From Hybos culiciformis (taxonomy: Eukaryota; Arthropoda; Insecta; Diptera; Hybotidae), in the NCBI GenBank assembly GCA_964007475.1, contig OZ023274.1, positions 37,193,860-37,257,859 on the forward strand: a stretch of 64,000 nucleotides of DNA. Direction: 5' to 3'. Shown here in pieces: positions 22,475-37,900 of the stretch. The position numbers were made by a program, and so were the translations under genes. A model generated the notes under the pieces. The model was not told where the DNA came from, did no database searches, and saw only the letters and a program-made list of their open reading frames with translations. The stretch's first letter is position 1. Every line of letters begins with the position of its first letter.

Positions 22475-25400
22475 AATATATTTTTTAATTTTAATGCATG
22501 TAGCTTAATTTCCGCAAATAATGTATATAAATGTCGTAATACTTAAGTAAGGACACTTTATGATTTAAGAAGCATAGTGTTATATTAACATACATATGTC
22601 TCGTCTAGACAAAACAAATAATATTATTGTATGCGTCATTTATGTGCTCACCGGAATATTATAATTGATATCCTGATTTGATTAACATAAAAAGAATTCA
22701 GTAAGAAAATTATACTTTGTCAATCTTGCAAAATACATAAATATATATTAAAATTTTTGTATATATTATATATTGTGGCAAAAAACTACTTAAAATGCTA
22801 AAAAAGAAGACGAGAAGACGAAAAACAATTTTTTTTTGTATTGTTATTTTTGCATGAATTTGTGTGTTTTATTTTTTGTTAAACAAATTTAATGAATGAA
22901 TGAACGAATGAATGAAATTAAAGCAGCGCGGCGTCAAGAATGTTATCGAAATTATTTTATCTTTTTTCCGGTACTTAATACTTGGCGCCGCATATTGTGC
23001 GACTAGTTAAAAAAAAAGTTGAATGTTAAACAGAGGTGCATGTTTAACAGTTGTCGCCCACTTTTTGTCTCTTTTTCAAGAGCTTAACAAAAAGTAAATT
23101 ACAAAAAAGAATTTTAAAAGAAAAAAAAAAATAAGAATCTTCTAAAAAACCAAAAAAAAAAAAGAAAAAGTTGTTATCGGAATGAATTCCTTTATTGAGT
23201 TAGTGTAGAAATATTACATGTGAATAAGCATTTCTTAAAACATTAACATAATCAAATAAGCGTTTCACCCATTTCCTTTTTTTTTTTTCTATACACTAAA
23301 TATTCTGTAATATTAATGTAATAAAACAAACACTTAAAATTTTTTTAAAAGAAATTGTTATTTCATTGATTTCTCTAGTGAAAAAAAATATTTGTATTTT
23401 TAAGAAAGTGGAAAAATTACATAAATTTTTTGCTATAACTGATTATTAGATTATTTTTCAATTTACTTGATAACTTTTTTATATTTTTTAAGAAAAATTG
23501 GAAAAAAAAAATGTTTTTTTTATATATTCTACAATCAATGCAATGCATCACTTACTTTGTACATATTATATAGTTTCGACTCCCAATACTTCCTTTGTTA
23601 TATTATGACGCTTATTCGGCTTTCTACAATTCGTAATGCTTTGTTTTGTCTATTCGAAATCAGCTATAAGCACTTTAATGGATTAAATAATGGCTGAGAA
23701 CTATGCATTTGGGAATCTAGGAAACTTTCAGCCATATCAGTGGCAAAAAAGTTGTCCATGCCATAGAATTCAATTATGAAACAATTTAACGCACTACAAA
23801 TCAATTATAAAAATTTATTAAATTTTATTAGTTTTAGAAACTCAGTAATAAAATGTGTTATGAATAAAGTGTAAAAACTAATGAGAAATCTATCAATTTT
23901 TAATTTCCGACATGACAATGAAGTTTAGTCAATATATAATAAATTAACAATATTTTTGTATTGTATACATAATTAATCTCACTAATTATAGCATAAAGTT
24001 TAATAACTTTTAACAAAAATAATTCTTTAAAAGCCTGATGTTCATTTCTTTTTCTTCTTTTTCCTGTTTAAATCTTTTTAATGTGTTAATATTTCAAAAT
24101 GTATCTTTATGAGGTGAACCTACTAGGTAAGCATACTAAAGCAGTTTTCATAAGATTAGTTTTAAACTTGTTAACATTTCAAAAAAAGTTTTTTAACGTT
24201 TGAATTGTAATTTGTGATGTTTAATTATTTCAAATGTTGATAAAAAAAATTTCCTTTTCTCTGATAATTAAAAAAACTTTTATTTAAGTATCACCAGTAG
24301 ATCAACGACATGCCACTTATACTTGCGTCATATAAATTGTACTAATATTATCTGATATCATACCACCAAAAAATAAAAAGATGAAAGACATTTTTTTATT
24401 CGTATCACTGAAAAAGACATTGCGTAATTCAACTCAATATCTTGAACTTGAAAATGTCGGATTATTTATAGCACAAATGCGGTATCCAATTTAACCAATA
24501 TACACATTATTGTATTCAGTGATACGGAAATTAAATAATAAAAACTCTAATCTGGATGTATTACGATCAAATTTATTTCAATGCATCAAACCAAATGCAT
24601 TTTCACCCCAAAAATCCTTTAAAATATATATTTGAAGGCAGGTGGATTTCTTAAATCAATAAATAAAATAAAAAAATTATTATAAATGGTACAAATTATT
24701 ATATTATCAATAAGACAGAAATATATTTGTCTGAAAAAAAAATTATACTTAAAAAATATGCTCTTAAACCTTTAATTACAAATAACTTAAGAAAATTGTA
24801 ATTGAACTAATAATGCATATGTAATATTTGAAAAGATATTCAATTTATTATAAATTTGACCCGTGTTTTTCAATTATCGTTTTTTATTTTTTTAAGTTTT
24901 ATTTTAAATAAACTGAATACACTTTAAGTATTTAAAAAAAATGTGGTATTCTATTGTGTAATAACAACGTTTAAGTATTATACGTAAAATATTCAGGATT
25001 ATAAATGAAATCTTGCTATTAAACGAACGCTGATTCTTGGGTGCAGATTTATGCTTCGAAAAATTATTAAGAAGAAAATTTACCTCTCCTTGTTGTCTTA
25101 CGTCTCGTTATTAGCCACTATTAAAATGTCTAACGAAGCCATTTTCTAATTTTTCTATTGTTTAAAAATAGCTTTTAGATTTGATATAATTGAAATGTGG
25201 CTTGGATGTATTACAAATTAAGATAAATATTATAGTGTATAATGTTTTATTTATTAATTATACAAATATATAATATCATACATTAGAGAGATAACTTATT
25301 AATACATAGCTATAGTAGTGTTCTAAGATTCTTTACTATTAGAAAATCTATAATATACTATGTTGAATATTAGTTAAATGTAATGTAGTATTACGTTATA

Positions 25401-26347
25401 GGGTTAAACGAAATCTATATTTGACAATACTTATTTCAACAAAACCTATTTATACATAAAAATTTAAATTAAAAGAAAAGGTACCTGTGTATTATGTGTA
25501 GTATTTTAAAATAAATAGATTTAGAATTTAGTGTCGGATCAATTCGTTTCCATTCTAATCCTTTATAAAAAACGGTTAGTTTTTTTTGTAAAATTCTAGA
25601 TTATTATCATTATATTAGTATCACTTACTAATTTAAAGAATATTGTTTAGTCATTTACTTAATGTTGATTTAATTCTATTTTTATCCCTTATTCTGCGTA
25701 ATTTCTATGCTTTTATTCTTTTGCTTTTTCTCTGTTTTTTTTTTACGAATACTTATGGCATCTTGGAAATTTTTATTGGAATATTATAGTTTGGTTAATA
25801 TTTTCAGTTTTGTTGCAATTAAAATAAAAGTACCTTAGACTTTCACAGAATAATAAAAAATAACTAAACTGATGAATAATCTTAATTTAAAACTTAATGC
25901 ACATAAGTCTTATTTTAGTAAAATAACATAAAAGATTTTTCAAAAAATTATATCAAGGATTATTATTTTCTATTTTAAAGTGCCTTTATTAATGTTTCCT
26001 ACTGTACTATGGAAGGATATTAGGCTGCTATATAAAAAAATATAAATCTTCATTTTCCATATATTTGTATCCTTTTAATTTATTCACACAATTTTATGGG
26101 GTATACGTGGTAGCAAATGAGTGTTTTATATATAGAAGCACTTTCAAGTTGAACTTAAACCAAGCTATATAAAGACGAAGAAAGTAATTTAAAAATATGA
26201 AAGCAATCTCAAAAATAAAACCAATCATAATAGTTCAGAAACGTACCCAAACTTATCCGAATCAAGTATTTACTTTTTAGAAATTCTATCTATTTATTTT
26301 ATATTTGTAGCTTTTATACGACTTTTTGGTTCTTTTTTTTTATCTTT
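22475..26347. other. Intergenic DNA, nothing supported
   Basis: AT-rich DNA. A GAAT/GAAC tetranucleotide run lies at about 22890-22915, with G/C-rich words near it (GCGCGGCGTC, TTGGCGCCGC). No coding exon or RNA gene recognised. Confidence 0.45.
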
Positions 26348-26403
26348 AGTCAAGCCACTTAAGTAGCGCAGCCTGTTAATAATACAGACTTGACTTGTAT
26401 CAG
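26348..26403 (+). promoter_or_regulatory. Candidate 5' UTR exon of the T-box gene
   Basis: A perfect donor (CAG at 26401-26403, then GTGAGT) follows a short less AT-biased stretch. A possible acceptor lies at 28595-28605 (TTTTAGTTTTAG before AACGGCTC), 340 bp upstream of the T-box start codon. A spliced leader from here would fit the orientation of that gene. The exon start is arbitrary. Confidence 0.2.
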
Positions 26404-26487
26404 GTGAGTATTTCACCATGCAATTTTAAAACGTATACATATACGTATATAATACATATATATAATTTATACATCCAAATAACACCA

Positions 26488-26607
26488 TTATTCTGCAAAA
26501 ACTCCTAAAGCTGAGTGTGCCGAAAGAAACAAATTTATAATTTTCGATAAGACAGTATTCGAAACGAGACCCTCAATATTGCCATTGAAATCAGGCGCCT
26601 TGATCAT
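26488..26607 (-). CDS. Unrecognised small ORF, 39 aa
   Basis: An ATG-to-TAA frame reads MIKAPDFNGNIEGLVSNTVL and continues SKIINLFLSAHSALGVFAE. It lies in a 140-bp stretch with more G, C and CG dinucleotides than its flanks, and its codons are varied, both unusual here. No signal peptide or known motif is recognised. It could be a micropeptide, a fragment of a mobile element, or chance. Confidence 0.25.
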   Translation of the reverse strand: MIKAPDFNGNIEGLVSNTVLSKIINLFLSAHSALGVFAE

Positions 26608-28942
26608 TACGAAACTCAGTGTGTGTCTATCTTTAACTACATGGTATTATATCAAGTTTACTATGTTTTTAGCTTTATGATATATTTAATATAGCTGATA
26701 TTATTCTATATTTCTGTATTGACATACACTATATCACATGGAATCAATTTTTTTTTACTTTATGAAAAACAAAATGTGCGAAAATTGATTACAATAAAAA
26801 TAAGTTTTGTGTGAAATCTAGAGGAAAAATTTACGCTTCTGCTGAAAATAAAAAATATTTCAAAAAAAAAATACAAACATATTTTTATTAATTTTTAAAA
26901 GAAGGAAAATTTATTATAGAAAAATTCTTTCATATTACATATACATAAGTAAATATTTAATCCTAAGATTTATGTATTTAACAAAAAAAAAAAGAAACAA
27001 AAATTTTATGTATATCTTATGATCTATTTATTCCATAATAATTTTTTTTTAGTGTTAAAAAATTATCACTTTAAAGATCAATTTTATTTTTCTTTCCTGG
27101 GTGGAGCATTGTAAGTCAACAAAAAATTATTGATTTTTTTTTTCTTTTTTTTTTCGTTTGAATAACAAACAGAGTAAAAATCTGCTTCGTTTCACACTCA
27201 AACTGTCATAAATTCCTTGTGAGAAAACACCAAACATATATTTGTTAAAAAGAAAAAAAAATCCCAAAATGGAGAATGCAAAACTGTGATTAACCAATAA
27301 AATCTTTAGAAATAAAAAAAAAAAATAGAGTTTAAAAACTTAACCTGTGTGGTGTTTAAAATTTTCATTGGTGCTCTCAATTTTTTTTTTTTTTTTATTA
27401 TACTCTTTTAAGGTTTTGTTTATTTTGTTTGATCATTCATAAGAAAAGAATTTGAAAAGAAATAACAAAAAATTATATGTTAAAAAAAATACAACAATTT
27501 GCCTTTTATTTGATTCCAACCAGACAGACAAAATAAAATGCAGACAAAAATATTTAACACCAATACTCTAATAAAAAAATTAATATGTAAATTGAAAACA
27601 AATAAAATGGTAATATGGGAAATAGTTTATCGAATTAAATTTTTAATATTTATAATTTAATGGCATTTAAATTAAATAAATTGAGCACAAGTAACATTAC
27701 AAATTTTAATGAAATAAACATAAATCATTAAAATTTTCTAACTAGTAACATATTGTTAAATAGAATTAGAATTTATTGTGTAAGTTATAAAATTCAGATA
27801 GTAAAATATCGTTGTCGTAAAAAATTCGAGTTTAATACTATTTGTCAATTTATTCTTAGTAATCTAAGTCCAGAATTCAAAAAAAGAATCCAATTAAAAA
27901 AAGAAAAACAAAAGACTTAAGACAGAAACTTGGTTTTGAAAAAATCAGTATTATACAACTACTTGTACTTATGTATTTAGGTATATGTCCATGCATATTT
28001 TAATGTAACAATCAGATAAATTAAGAAAATGTTGAACCTAAAATTCTCATTTGATAAGTTTGATAAGTTTTTGTTACAAAAAAAAAACCAAATTAAGAAT
28101 TTTAGTTTTCTTAAAAAACTATAATTCTCATATTAAATTTCATTATATATTATTCACTTATATATAATATTTCCAAGTTACTATTGTAAGTCTTCAACTA
28201 TTTACCATAGATATGATATTGGAAATAGTACAAGGAAATAGTAACTTTAGAAGAGAATTTAAAAATTTTTTGTTGAAAAACAAAAACAAACAAAAATTTT
28301 CATTGCCCAAAAGTAAAAGCTTACTTCTCGATATACGTAAAATAATTTTAAGTAAGTTGAAACAGGAAAAAAAATTCCATGATCTTCATAATTTTATTTT
28401 AGTTTCATGTTTTTTTTTTTTTTTTTCCAAAACTACTACTATTTTTTTTATTTTTTTATTTATCATGAGAATGATCAATAAAGGCATATATAAAAATAAA
28501 AAAATAAATGTAACAAAAAAAAAAACACTAAGAGATGTTAAAAAATTATCTCTCACTAAAGAAGAAGAACCTGTTTGTTTGTTTTTAGATTAATTTTTAG
28601 TTTTAGAACGGCTCTCGCAAGTGAAAGATGTTAATTTTTTTCTCATCGAAATAATTAATTGTAAAATTTTGTGTTTTTGTTGTCAAAATTAATTGGAAAA
28701 TTGAATATAAAAAAAATATCACAAAAATAAATATTTTATTTTATTTTTAATTTTTGTTTACGAAATTTTCAAAAAAAAAATTAATAAGAATACATATTAG
28801 TTATTATCAAAATATTTTAAAACATATAAAAAATTTAAGTGTAGTTTAAAAAAAAAAAGTTGATTAAATTTAAAAAAAAAGATACATATTGATTTTTAAA
28901 AAAATAACATAAAAATCTTTTAAATCAAAAATAGTTATTAAA
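26608..28942 (+). other. 5' flank of the T-box gene
   Basis: Non-coding sequence presumed to hold the promoter and proximal control of the T-box gene. No TATA or initiator can be singled out. The 126-codon frame at 28213-28593 is dominated by Lys, Asn and Phe homopolymer translation and is not called. An AACGGCTCTCGCAAGTG island at 28606-28622 is the least AT-rich spot near the start codon. Confidence 0.4.
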
Positions 28943-31900
28943 ATGATAACAATGAATGAGCTAGTGGATCTGAGAATGCAACAGCATATTGCACATGAGA
29001 TTTACCGCCAACAAATTATGCAGCGAATACCAGGTACAAAAATTTATATATTTTTTTTTATTCTGTCATAAAACAAAGTATGTAGTTAATTTATGGCCCT
29101 GAGTTTAAAAATGCAATTAGAGAGAAAATTTGAAGTATTCTCTGGAATAAAAAACATTGCTATGTTGACTTGGAAATGCTTTAGTTTTCTCTTGTTCGTT
29201 TTTTAGTATTTGGCACAGAAGTTTTTAATCAAGACATAAACTCTATATCGATGGGTTTGGAAGACTCTAATACATAAACATATTAGTATGTTTAGACACT
29301 AAACATATTAGTAAGGCGCGGAATTCCAACAGAATCACTAGTTTTATAAGATATTAAAAAACTAAAATTACCTATTTTCCCGTCGGGATTGGCAGGAATT
29401 TTATCCTTATGTTTAATAAAAAAAAATCCATAAGATAGAGTTTGACAGTTTCCCGACAGATTTTCAATAAACCCCCCAAAAGAGCTTAAGCATTCAAATA
29501 TGTATCGAATACAATTTAGTTTTATTAAAACTTAATGAATAATTGTATAGTTTAGTAATAGGGTGAAAAAAGAAAAAATTTGTGCGATACAAGATCAAAT
29601 TATTATATCGAACTCGAACACTAAAAAGTCAAGAATTATTTAAAATTTGTGCAAATACGAAGCAATGTTATTCAATGTTACTATCGTTTACAAATGTGCA
29701 ACCAGTTTATGTACATAACTTAATAAAATAAATGTCATTTAAATTTATTTAAAGATCCTTTTTTTATCACAAAGGAAAAAAATATATAAAAATTTGTGTG
29801 ATCACAGCTAGAGTTTTGAAAATAAAAGAAAAAGAAATTCTAGGGAATCCCATCGCACAAATTAAAGTAAGGTTATTTTGATTTTAACAATAATAAAAAC
29901 AAGATAAACATACTTGATTAACTATTGATTATTTTTTAAGATATATACTACCGTAGAATTTAGATAGTGTCCTAATAGCAACATTTTTGGTTGAATGAAC
30001 CTTAATTTTAGAGCAGAAAACTTATAATATTTGAACCAATACTAACATTCGACCGATCACATAATAATTTATTTTATTCTTTATGTGAATTACTTAAATA
30101 ATATTGTTGTTAAGAAAATTGTGATATGTGTTAAACATTTAACTCAAAAATTAGGAAGCTACAGTGTCACGTAAAAAAAATTATTCTACTCTCTATTTTT
30201 TCTTTTATTTCTTTGGCAAATACAAATCAGAACCTTTTAAGGCTTTAGCTTAAAAACTTAAATTGTAGTTTTGAATTTTGCATCAATTTTTAATGAAACT
30301 TATTTCTAATTTATAAGCCAAGTAAAAACAATATTAGAGATATGAAGCTTATATTTAGTATAACGTATATAGCCTATACTGAGTAAATCTGCATATAGCA
30401 GAAACAGTGTAATATATTAATGATTGCATATTCAGCAATTATTATGAAAAAATAAAGAGGTAGAGTCATTAAAAAATTTATCTCTTATTGATTTCTTATT
30501 CGTTAGATGATAATAAACCATATACAAATAAATCAATTTTTATATTTTGAAATCTATCAATTTATGATACATTAACGAATTTCTCATAATAACCAACTTT
30601 CACCAAAAAAAAAAAAGAAAATTATTAAAATATAGTTCAAATAAAACGCCTTTAACTATAAATGTTTTTTTAATACGTTTTATACCATCTATAAAATATA
30701 AAATGAAGAATTTATAACTTTAAAATATGATTCTCGCTTTTTTAATTTGTTATTATTTTATTATTGTGAAAGACATTCGTACTATGCTAAAATTAATTGT
30801 AATTTGTTTTAGATCCTTTTCCGGCGATGTTACCAGTACCAATTCCTCGTCATATAATGCTACCACCTCGTTTAACTTTACCTGGAGTAAATGCTGAATT
30901 ACAAAATAATGATTTATGGGAACAATTTCATAGAATTGGTACTGAAATGATTATAACAAAAAGTGGACGGTAAGTTAGAAAAAAAAATTATTCACATTTT
31001 AAGATTATAATTAAGAGATGATGTTATCTCAATGGTGGTATTTTTAAAAATGTATCACATTCTAGAACTAGTTATCGACACTAGTCATTTGAGAAACAAA
31101 ATCAATATTCTTAGAAAAGTATTTATTTTGCTGCAATCAAAGAAAACACTATTTTGTCAATATATTATGATATTATGAATTCAAAAAGTAGAAATAGTTG
31201 AAATTTTAAGCTCCTGTAAGATTTTGAAATCCTGTTTGTAAAGTTTTGTGAACCTACATTTTGTGTAATCTAAAAATTTGTTGAAAAGCTTTAGACAGTT
31301 GATCCTCTTAAATGCTTCTTTATAAATTTTTCACCTTCTAGAACTATTTACTATATAAATTTACAAGTATATACATTTTATATCATTCTTAGAAGTAAAC
31401 CGCTTTAAGCACATTCTTAAATATATGCACCCCTTATTTATATAACTATATCAAAAAACAAATTATTCAAGCTTTAACCAAAATAAAATACTTATTTCCA
31501 AGTAGGGGTTTGGTAAAGGTTTAAACATTTTTTTTTTGATTGGAAACTGTTTTGGTTTTAATGTTTTGATGTTTTGATAAATTTTGCATTAATTTACGAT
31601 CTTTTTTAACATTCTAATAAATTTATAATTGAATATTTGTAAAACTAAATGTTTTAAAAATGTTAAAAATTTCAAAAAATAAAAATACTGACCACAAATA
31701 TAAAATAAAATTTATACATAAACTCAGATTTTTTTTTTTAATAATAAATATTCACATCATAAATTCCATTCACTTTTCTCATAAAACAAAATTCAAAAAA
31801 TACAGAACCAAGATCGTAAAAAAAAAAAGTTATCACCAAAAAATTTATTTTAATTACGTTTATCTTTTCGGTGAATAAATGATAATTAAAACTATACTCA

Positions 31901-34900
31901 TAAATGGTATTAGATAATAATTAGTAAAACGAGGCGCAAAGTTTATTTTTATATATATGTTAAGTTAAAAATATTATATTAATATGTGTATTTTATGTTT
32001 TCTACTTATTATACATTATGTATAAACAATATACATATTAAGTTATTAATTTTAAATGATAACATCTGTTAGATAGTCCTAGTAAATATAATTTCTTTAA
32101 TTGTACAAATAAAGTTCTTTGACATTTCAGGAATTTTATCTACATATACATTCGGAGCTCCTTAAGAAAATTTCACCATCAGAATCTTCAAATTATTAAA
32201 ATTATTCTAAATAATTATGCTTACTTATATAACAAATTATGCGTAGCAATATTTTACAAAATCATTATACGAGTATATATAAAAAATTTGTAGTTTTCAC
32301 AAATCGTTGCGTGTTAAGAAAAACATATATTTTACTTCAAAATTATAATTATAAATACTACAATTTATAAATTGAAAAAAAACAAAAAAATTAATGAACG
32401 ATTTTTTATCAAAAATGGTAATAGCTGCCTCCGAAGTAAAAGGGTTTTATAATGAAAGAAAATGTAGAGCATTAACTTCTAAGCATATTGCATACATTTT
32501 AAAAAAATGTTTAATTTTTACATTTTGAGTTAAAAATTAATTTTCGTACTGTCTACAGCGAAAGTTAAGTATTAAGATTTTAATTCTTTCGGCTTGCGAA
32601 CCTTTTAAACTAAAATGTGTATTTAATAATAATTTTAGAAATAAATTCTGTAATTTATTTAAATTAATATAAAAAAAATTGTATGGAGTACAGCAGGAAG
32701 ATAAAACTAAAACTGCCCTACATGCTCAAAATCTTCCTTTATTATTAAACTTGTTATAAGCCCATATAAGCGTTATTGAGTATGGTCGCGATACGAGAAA
32801 AGCTCGCTAATTTAAAACAAAATCATTCAATATTCAATTATATTTTACCCATAAAAGTGGCAATGCGTAGAGGCGAAAAATTAAAAATGGAAAAAAAAAA
32901 AATTTAGTTTTGTGCAACTACAACAGAGATCGCCAAGTATATTTTTGTACCTAAAGAAATTCCTCCCAATTTTGATCAAACAAAATCTAATGTACTCATA
33001 AGTTTAAAAAGTTGCATCCGATTTGGCTGAAACTCGAACTTGACTTGTATTTTACCTGAATGCTTTTCTCTGTGAAATTTGAAGAAGTTTCTATAGTGTT
33101 TGAAAGCAGTTAGAAATATTAAAGACATGCAGACAGAGAAAAGTAAAAGCATGGGCTATTTTTCCTTGTACATAGCTAAGCTTGCTAAAGTCATTCACTA
33201 GTTCGATTTGATTTATATTTATATAGCAGCTATCTATTCTTTCAATTTAGGTATATATTAAAATAAATTTATAAATAAAAAATTTACCAAAAATCCATAA
33301 CGTTTATTCTAATCAATATTAAAAAGTTGAATTTTTAATATTTAGTTTTTTTTTTAAATTTATTCAATTTTTTTTTTCTTACATATTTTTTCAAAGTTGT
33401 TAACTTTATTCAAATTAGTCTTAATGAAATTGTACTTCTTTCGGCACCTATAAAAAAATTTATTATAACGATTTTTTTTTCAAGTTATTATATTTTTTTT
33501 TCTATATACCTACATATATATTTTATTCAAAACTTATTTAAATTCAGTAGCAAAAATTTATCATTCATCAGAGAGTACCAACATACATTTTTTGTTTTAT
33601 TTTTTTTTTTTGTTTTTAATAAATTAAAAATTCAAAATTAATTTAACAAGAAAAAAAGAAACAAGTTATATTTGGAAAAATTAAGAAAAGATAAAAAAAA
33701 AACTTCAAACTCTTATCATTATATGAACCTTTTTGAAGTAAATATTTTCTATTTGCTTTACACTTTGATTTTTAAGAAGAAAAAAGATGATAACAAAAAA
33801 AAATATACAAACAATGTTTTGTTTTGTTTTTTTTTTAAGAAGAGAAAACAAGATTTTCAAAATCCCATCAAAGTCACGAAAAATAAATTTTTGAAAGTGT
33901 TATATAAATTTGAAATATGATGAAAAATAAAAACAAATTGTTAAGCTTTTAACACCCCAAAAGTTTTATTTTTTTTTTTTTAACTTTTTTTTTCATTTAA
34001 TTTCTTGAATCACGATTATGTGTGGTGGCAGAAAGTATATATGTACGTACGTATATATGTAACTTCATTAATTATTGGCTGGAAAAAATATTTTCCTTGT
34101 TTTTTTTCACAATTAATCATGTTAACAAGATCAGAAGCACTTTTTTCAAAATTAGTTAAATGCAAAATTGAAGTGTAAAATTTGAGAATTTAACGATTGT
34201 AGGTATATAGGACTTGAATAAATACTTCGCTATTATTTTCAAAATTTTCGAAAAAAAACTTTCTTCTTTGCCATTAGCTAAATTATATCTATAATTTTAA
34301 AATTTTTCAATCAAATCTTCCACTGTGTACATTTTAACATTTTTCGTTATAAATCTTTAAAAACTATTAACAAATCTTGAACTTAATTTTTTTGACATTT
34401 CACTCCAAACTTTTAATTTTTTTTTTTCATAACCTTGTGAGATTTTTTTTATTTAATATTTCAATCAAGAAGCATTTTTTTAAAAATAATCAAATTCCAA
34501 CTTTTTTTAATGGAAATATTCCCTAACCTAAAGTAATAAATTCCATAAGTTTTGAAATAAATGAACCTAAATCTCTTAGCATTGATTTTGAAATAAAGAT
34601 TCATTGATTCATATAATTCCAAATTTGGTATTTTGAAATCTAGTTTAATTTTTGTAATTTTTTTGGTTTGCATTTGAAAATTAAAAAGAAGTCGAATATT
34701 CCTAGAGCATGATACTTGTAAAAAAAAGATAGCTCTAATGTCATGCGTTTACAATGAAAAAACAGATAGCTGCGGCAGCTATATTTTTTTTATATTTTTT
34801 GCTATGGATATAGTTGAAATCGAACTAGAGAATGACGTTAATAAATTTGATATTTTTTCATAACAAGGAATAATAGCTAATAGTTTTACAGCAATATTTG

Positions 34901-37900
34901 TCATAAAAATTTTATATTGTATTTTTTGTTATTTATTTTTCGTTAGAAAAAACAATAAAAATTATAATTTTCGAGTAGTAAATTTTGTTACAATTCGTTT
35001 GCTGTATATTTTTGGACGGATTATTATGTATTAAATAATAAATGCTATATTTTGAGCACATACTATCAAAAAATATTGCAGTTTTAGTTACAACTTTATA
35101 ACTGGTTCTTGAAGAATGTCTTAGGACAGTTCTTCTGAATCAGTTGGGGTAGGTTGTTATCAAACAAATCATAAAAAATTAAATAAAACTTTTTTCCAGA
35201 TGGGCAGCAGATTCCAATAAAATAAAACAAGCAAATATAAGGCAAACCGTAAGAAGCTAGCCTAACTGCTAGTATTCGAATATAGTTGTACACTATCCTG
35301 ATTTTTTACAAATATTTTAAAATGGCAAAAATTTGATTCATTTATAGATTTAAAGTAGAAATAAAGAATTTAACACTGCCTGCATCGGATATCAGTTATT
35401 ATCTATTATTTCATTATTAGCTAAGTTTAAAAATAATATTTCAATGATTGTTTTCATTGGCTAAGTTTTTAACTTAATATATATATTTCAAGAATTTATT
35501 GAAATATTTCAATTAAACTTATATTGCTTAATACAAAGATATTTTAAAATTCAAAGTTACAAAATTTTTTTTTTCAAGAAAAAGTATATATGTATATGAT
35601 ACTTTTACGATAATAGTTTTGAATGTTTATTATTTTATATAATAGTAGTTTTTTTTTTAATAAATTCCAATTTTTCATGTAATCATTTCGATATACAACG
35701 GATATTTGGTTGAATAGTTATTGAAATATTTTTGTTGTACCATTACGCAATTTTAAATAAGAGTGTAGCAGTATAACCCTTCTTAAATTTTTATTATAAC
35801 ATGCATATTATTTTTGGTTATATTTTTTGATATTTAAAGTTGGATCATATTGCCAAACATTAAGGCTATTATAAACCGTTTTTTGACTTTAATTAACCAA
35901 GATCTTTGTAGAGATCTTAACTAAATATAAAGGAATATGAAATTAGGATTAAAACTTAACTTATCCTCTTCCAAAAATTTTCAAGTGTTAAAGGTATACA
36001 CTTCCGATGTTGAATTCCATCATTTTGTTTAAACTCACATCTATATTTTAGTTTTTATCATAAAATTGGAAACTTTTTTTTTTTTTGTAAGAAATCATGT
36101 CTACCTGGAAGTTAAGGAAATAAATCCTGTTGAAATTGTTAAAAACATAATTATTAGGCTGCTAGCTTAAGTAAATAATAACAAAGTACCTATTATTATT
36201 TATCAAGCTAATTAAAAAAAAAACCTTTAAAAAAAAGGTGCAATTTGAATGTATATTTAAAAAAAAAAAAGTCTGCATTTTATAAAATTAGCGCCATGAG
36301 TCATTTAAAAAAAGATCCTTTTTGTATGAACAACTAATTTGTGGCGCGTATAATATGATATTTAAAAATAATGACTTATAAGATTCCAAAAATTGAAGAC
36401 TTCATAATTCTGAACAAATTTTAATATCTAGTGAACCAAATTTTCCTTTAAATTGTATTAGACTCGAATATTGGTGTCTCCTTCATGCCTGTGATAAATG
36501 CATTTTAATACCTATTGACATATTATCGAAGAGTTGCATATAAAATTAAAAGATTTTTTTTTTTTATGGAGAGAAATTCTCATGAAAAATAAAATATAAA
36601 AAAAAAATATCTTCTTGTTTACTGTTTCAATAAATTTTAATGTACAGGTACTAATAATTTTTATAAATAAAAATGGAATAAATATTATATAAATGAATGA
36701 CAATCGCATGCATTTTATTTAAGATGAATGACTTGTAAGATTTGTCATCTTTAATTAGTGAGAAAAACATTATATCAAAGAACAGGAAATATTGTAGTTT
36801 TAATTCATTACTATATGCATAGATCACGAAACTCAAGTCATAGCTTTACTCAATTATTTATATGCGCACATAATGCTGCATTCATTCAATCTAAATTGCA
36901 CTTAAACTCTGTGTATAACTTCAAATTTGAACAGTATACTCATTGTAGAAACATGAGTCTCTATCTTGACATAAAATAATTATAAAAGTCTGTGAAAAAA
37001 TGTGGTTGTCGTCGTAACTACTCTATGATTTACCCTCACTTTTACAAATGTTAAAAATTTCTTATGTTTTAAAATACGATTGGTATACATTATAATTATT
37101 AATTATTAATTATTTATTTAACAAAACAATATACATTACCATTATGTGACAAGCTCAAAAAGTTTAGAAGTATCGCTTATGTACAATATTAAAAAAATGA
37201 TCGCGTGAAAATGATATTTTCTATACATAGTTTTGTTCCTTTTAAGAATTTTTTTTTTATTCGTGAATAGAATAAAATAAAGTTTTTTTTTTATACAATA
37301 TATGTATAATTCATATTTATGATTCAACTTTAAAATATAATGCATACTAATACAATTATTTTATTATAGAAAAAAAGTGCTCTTGATATATTTTCACGTA
37401 CAAAAAAAGTTGAATTCCATTTTAGCGCAAACTCATACATATCAAAATTAAACGTACATTTTTAATGTTTCCTAAAATGAAAATTGTCTTCCATTTTTTT
37501 TTTTTTTTACTTAATAAAATTATTTTTTTAATCGATCATTTTTATTCTGAGCGAAAAGTTATGAAAGCTAAACAAATAACTACTATATACTTAACAAGTT
37601 AAATTTAATAAAGTGTTAATAATGTGAAATGAATTTTGATTTTAAAATACATTTCGTGTTGATATGGTTTTACTCTCTGTTCTGAAATTCGAAGAATTTA
37701 TTTTCTAAATTCACAAATTTTTCGTTTATAATTCCATTACCAGTAAAAGATATGGGACTAAAAAATGTAATTTTTCTGAACAGTACTTTTAATATTTTGA
37801 AATTTTGGAATTTAAGAATTCTGGATAATTAATAACAGACTTAATTTTTTCCGAATATAATATGCAAATGATATTACAATATTACATCTTTGATTCTGTA

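Noticed and set aside
28213..28593. 126-codon open frame just upstream of the T-box start
   Set aside because: Dominated by Lys, Asn and Phe from homopolymer runs and not in a position to be fused to the T-box frame; more likely 5' flank or leader.
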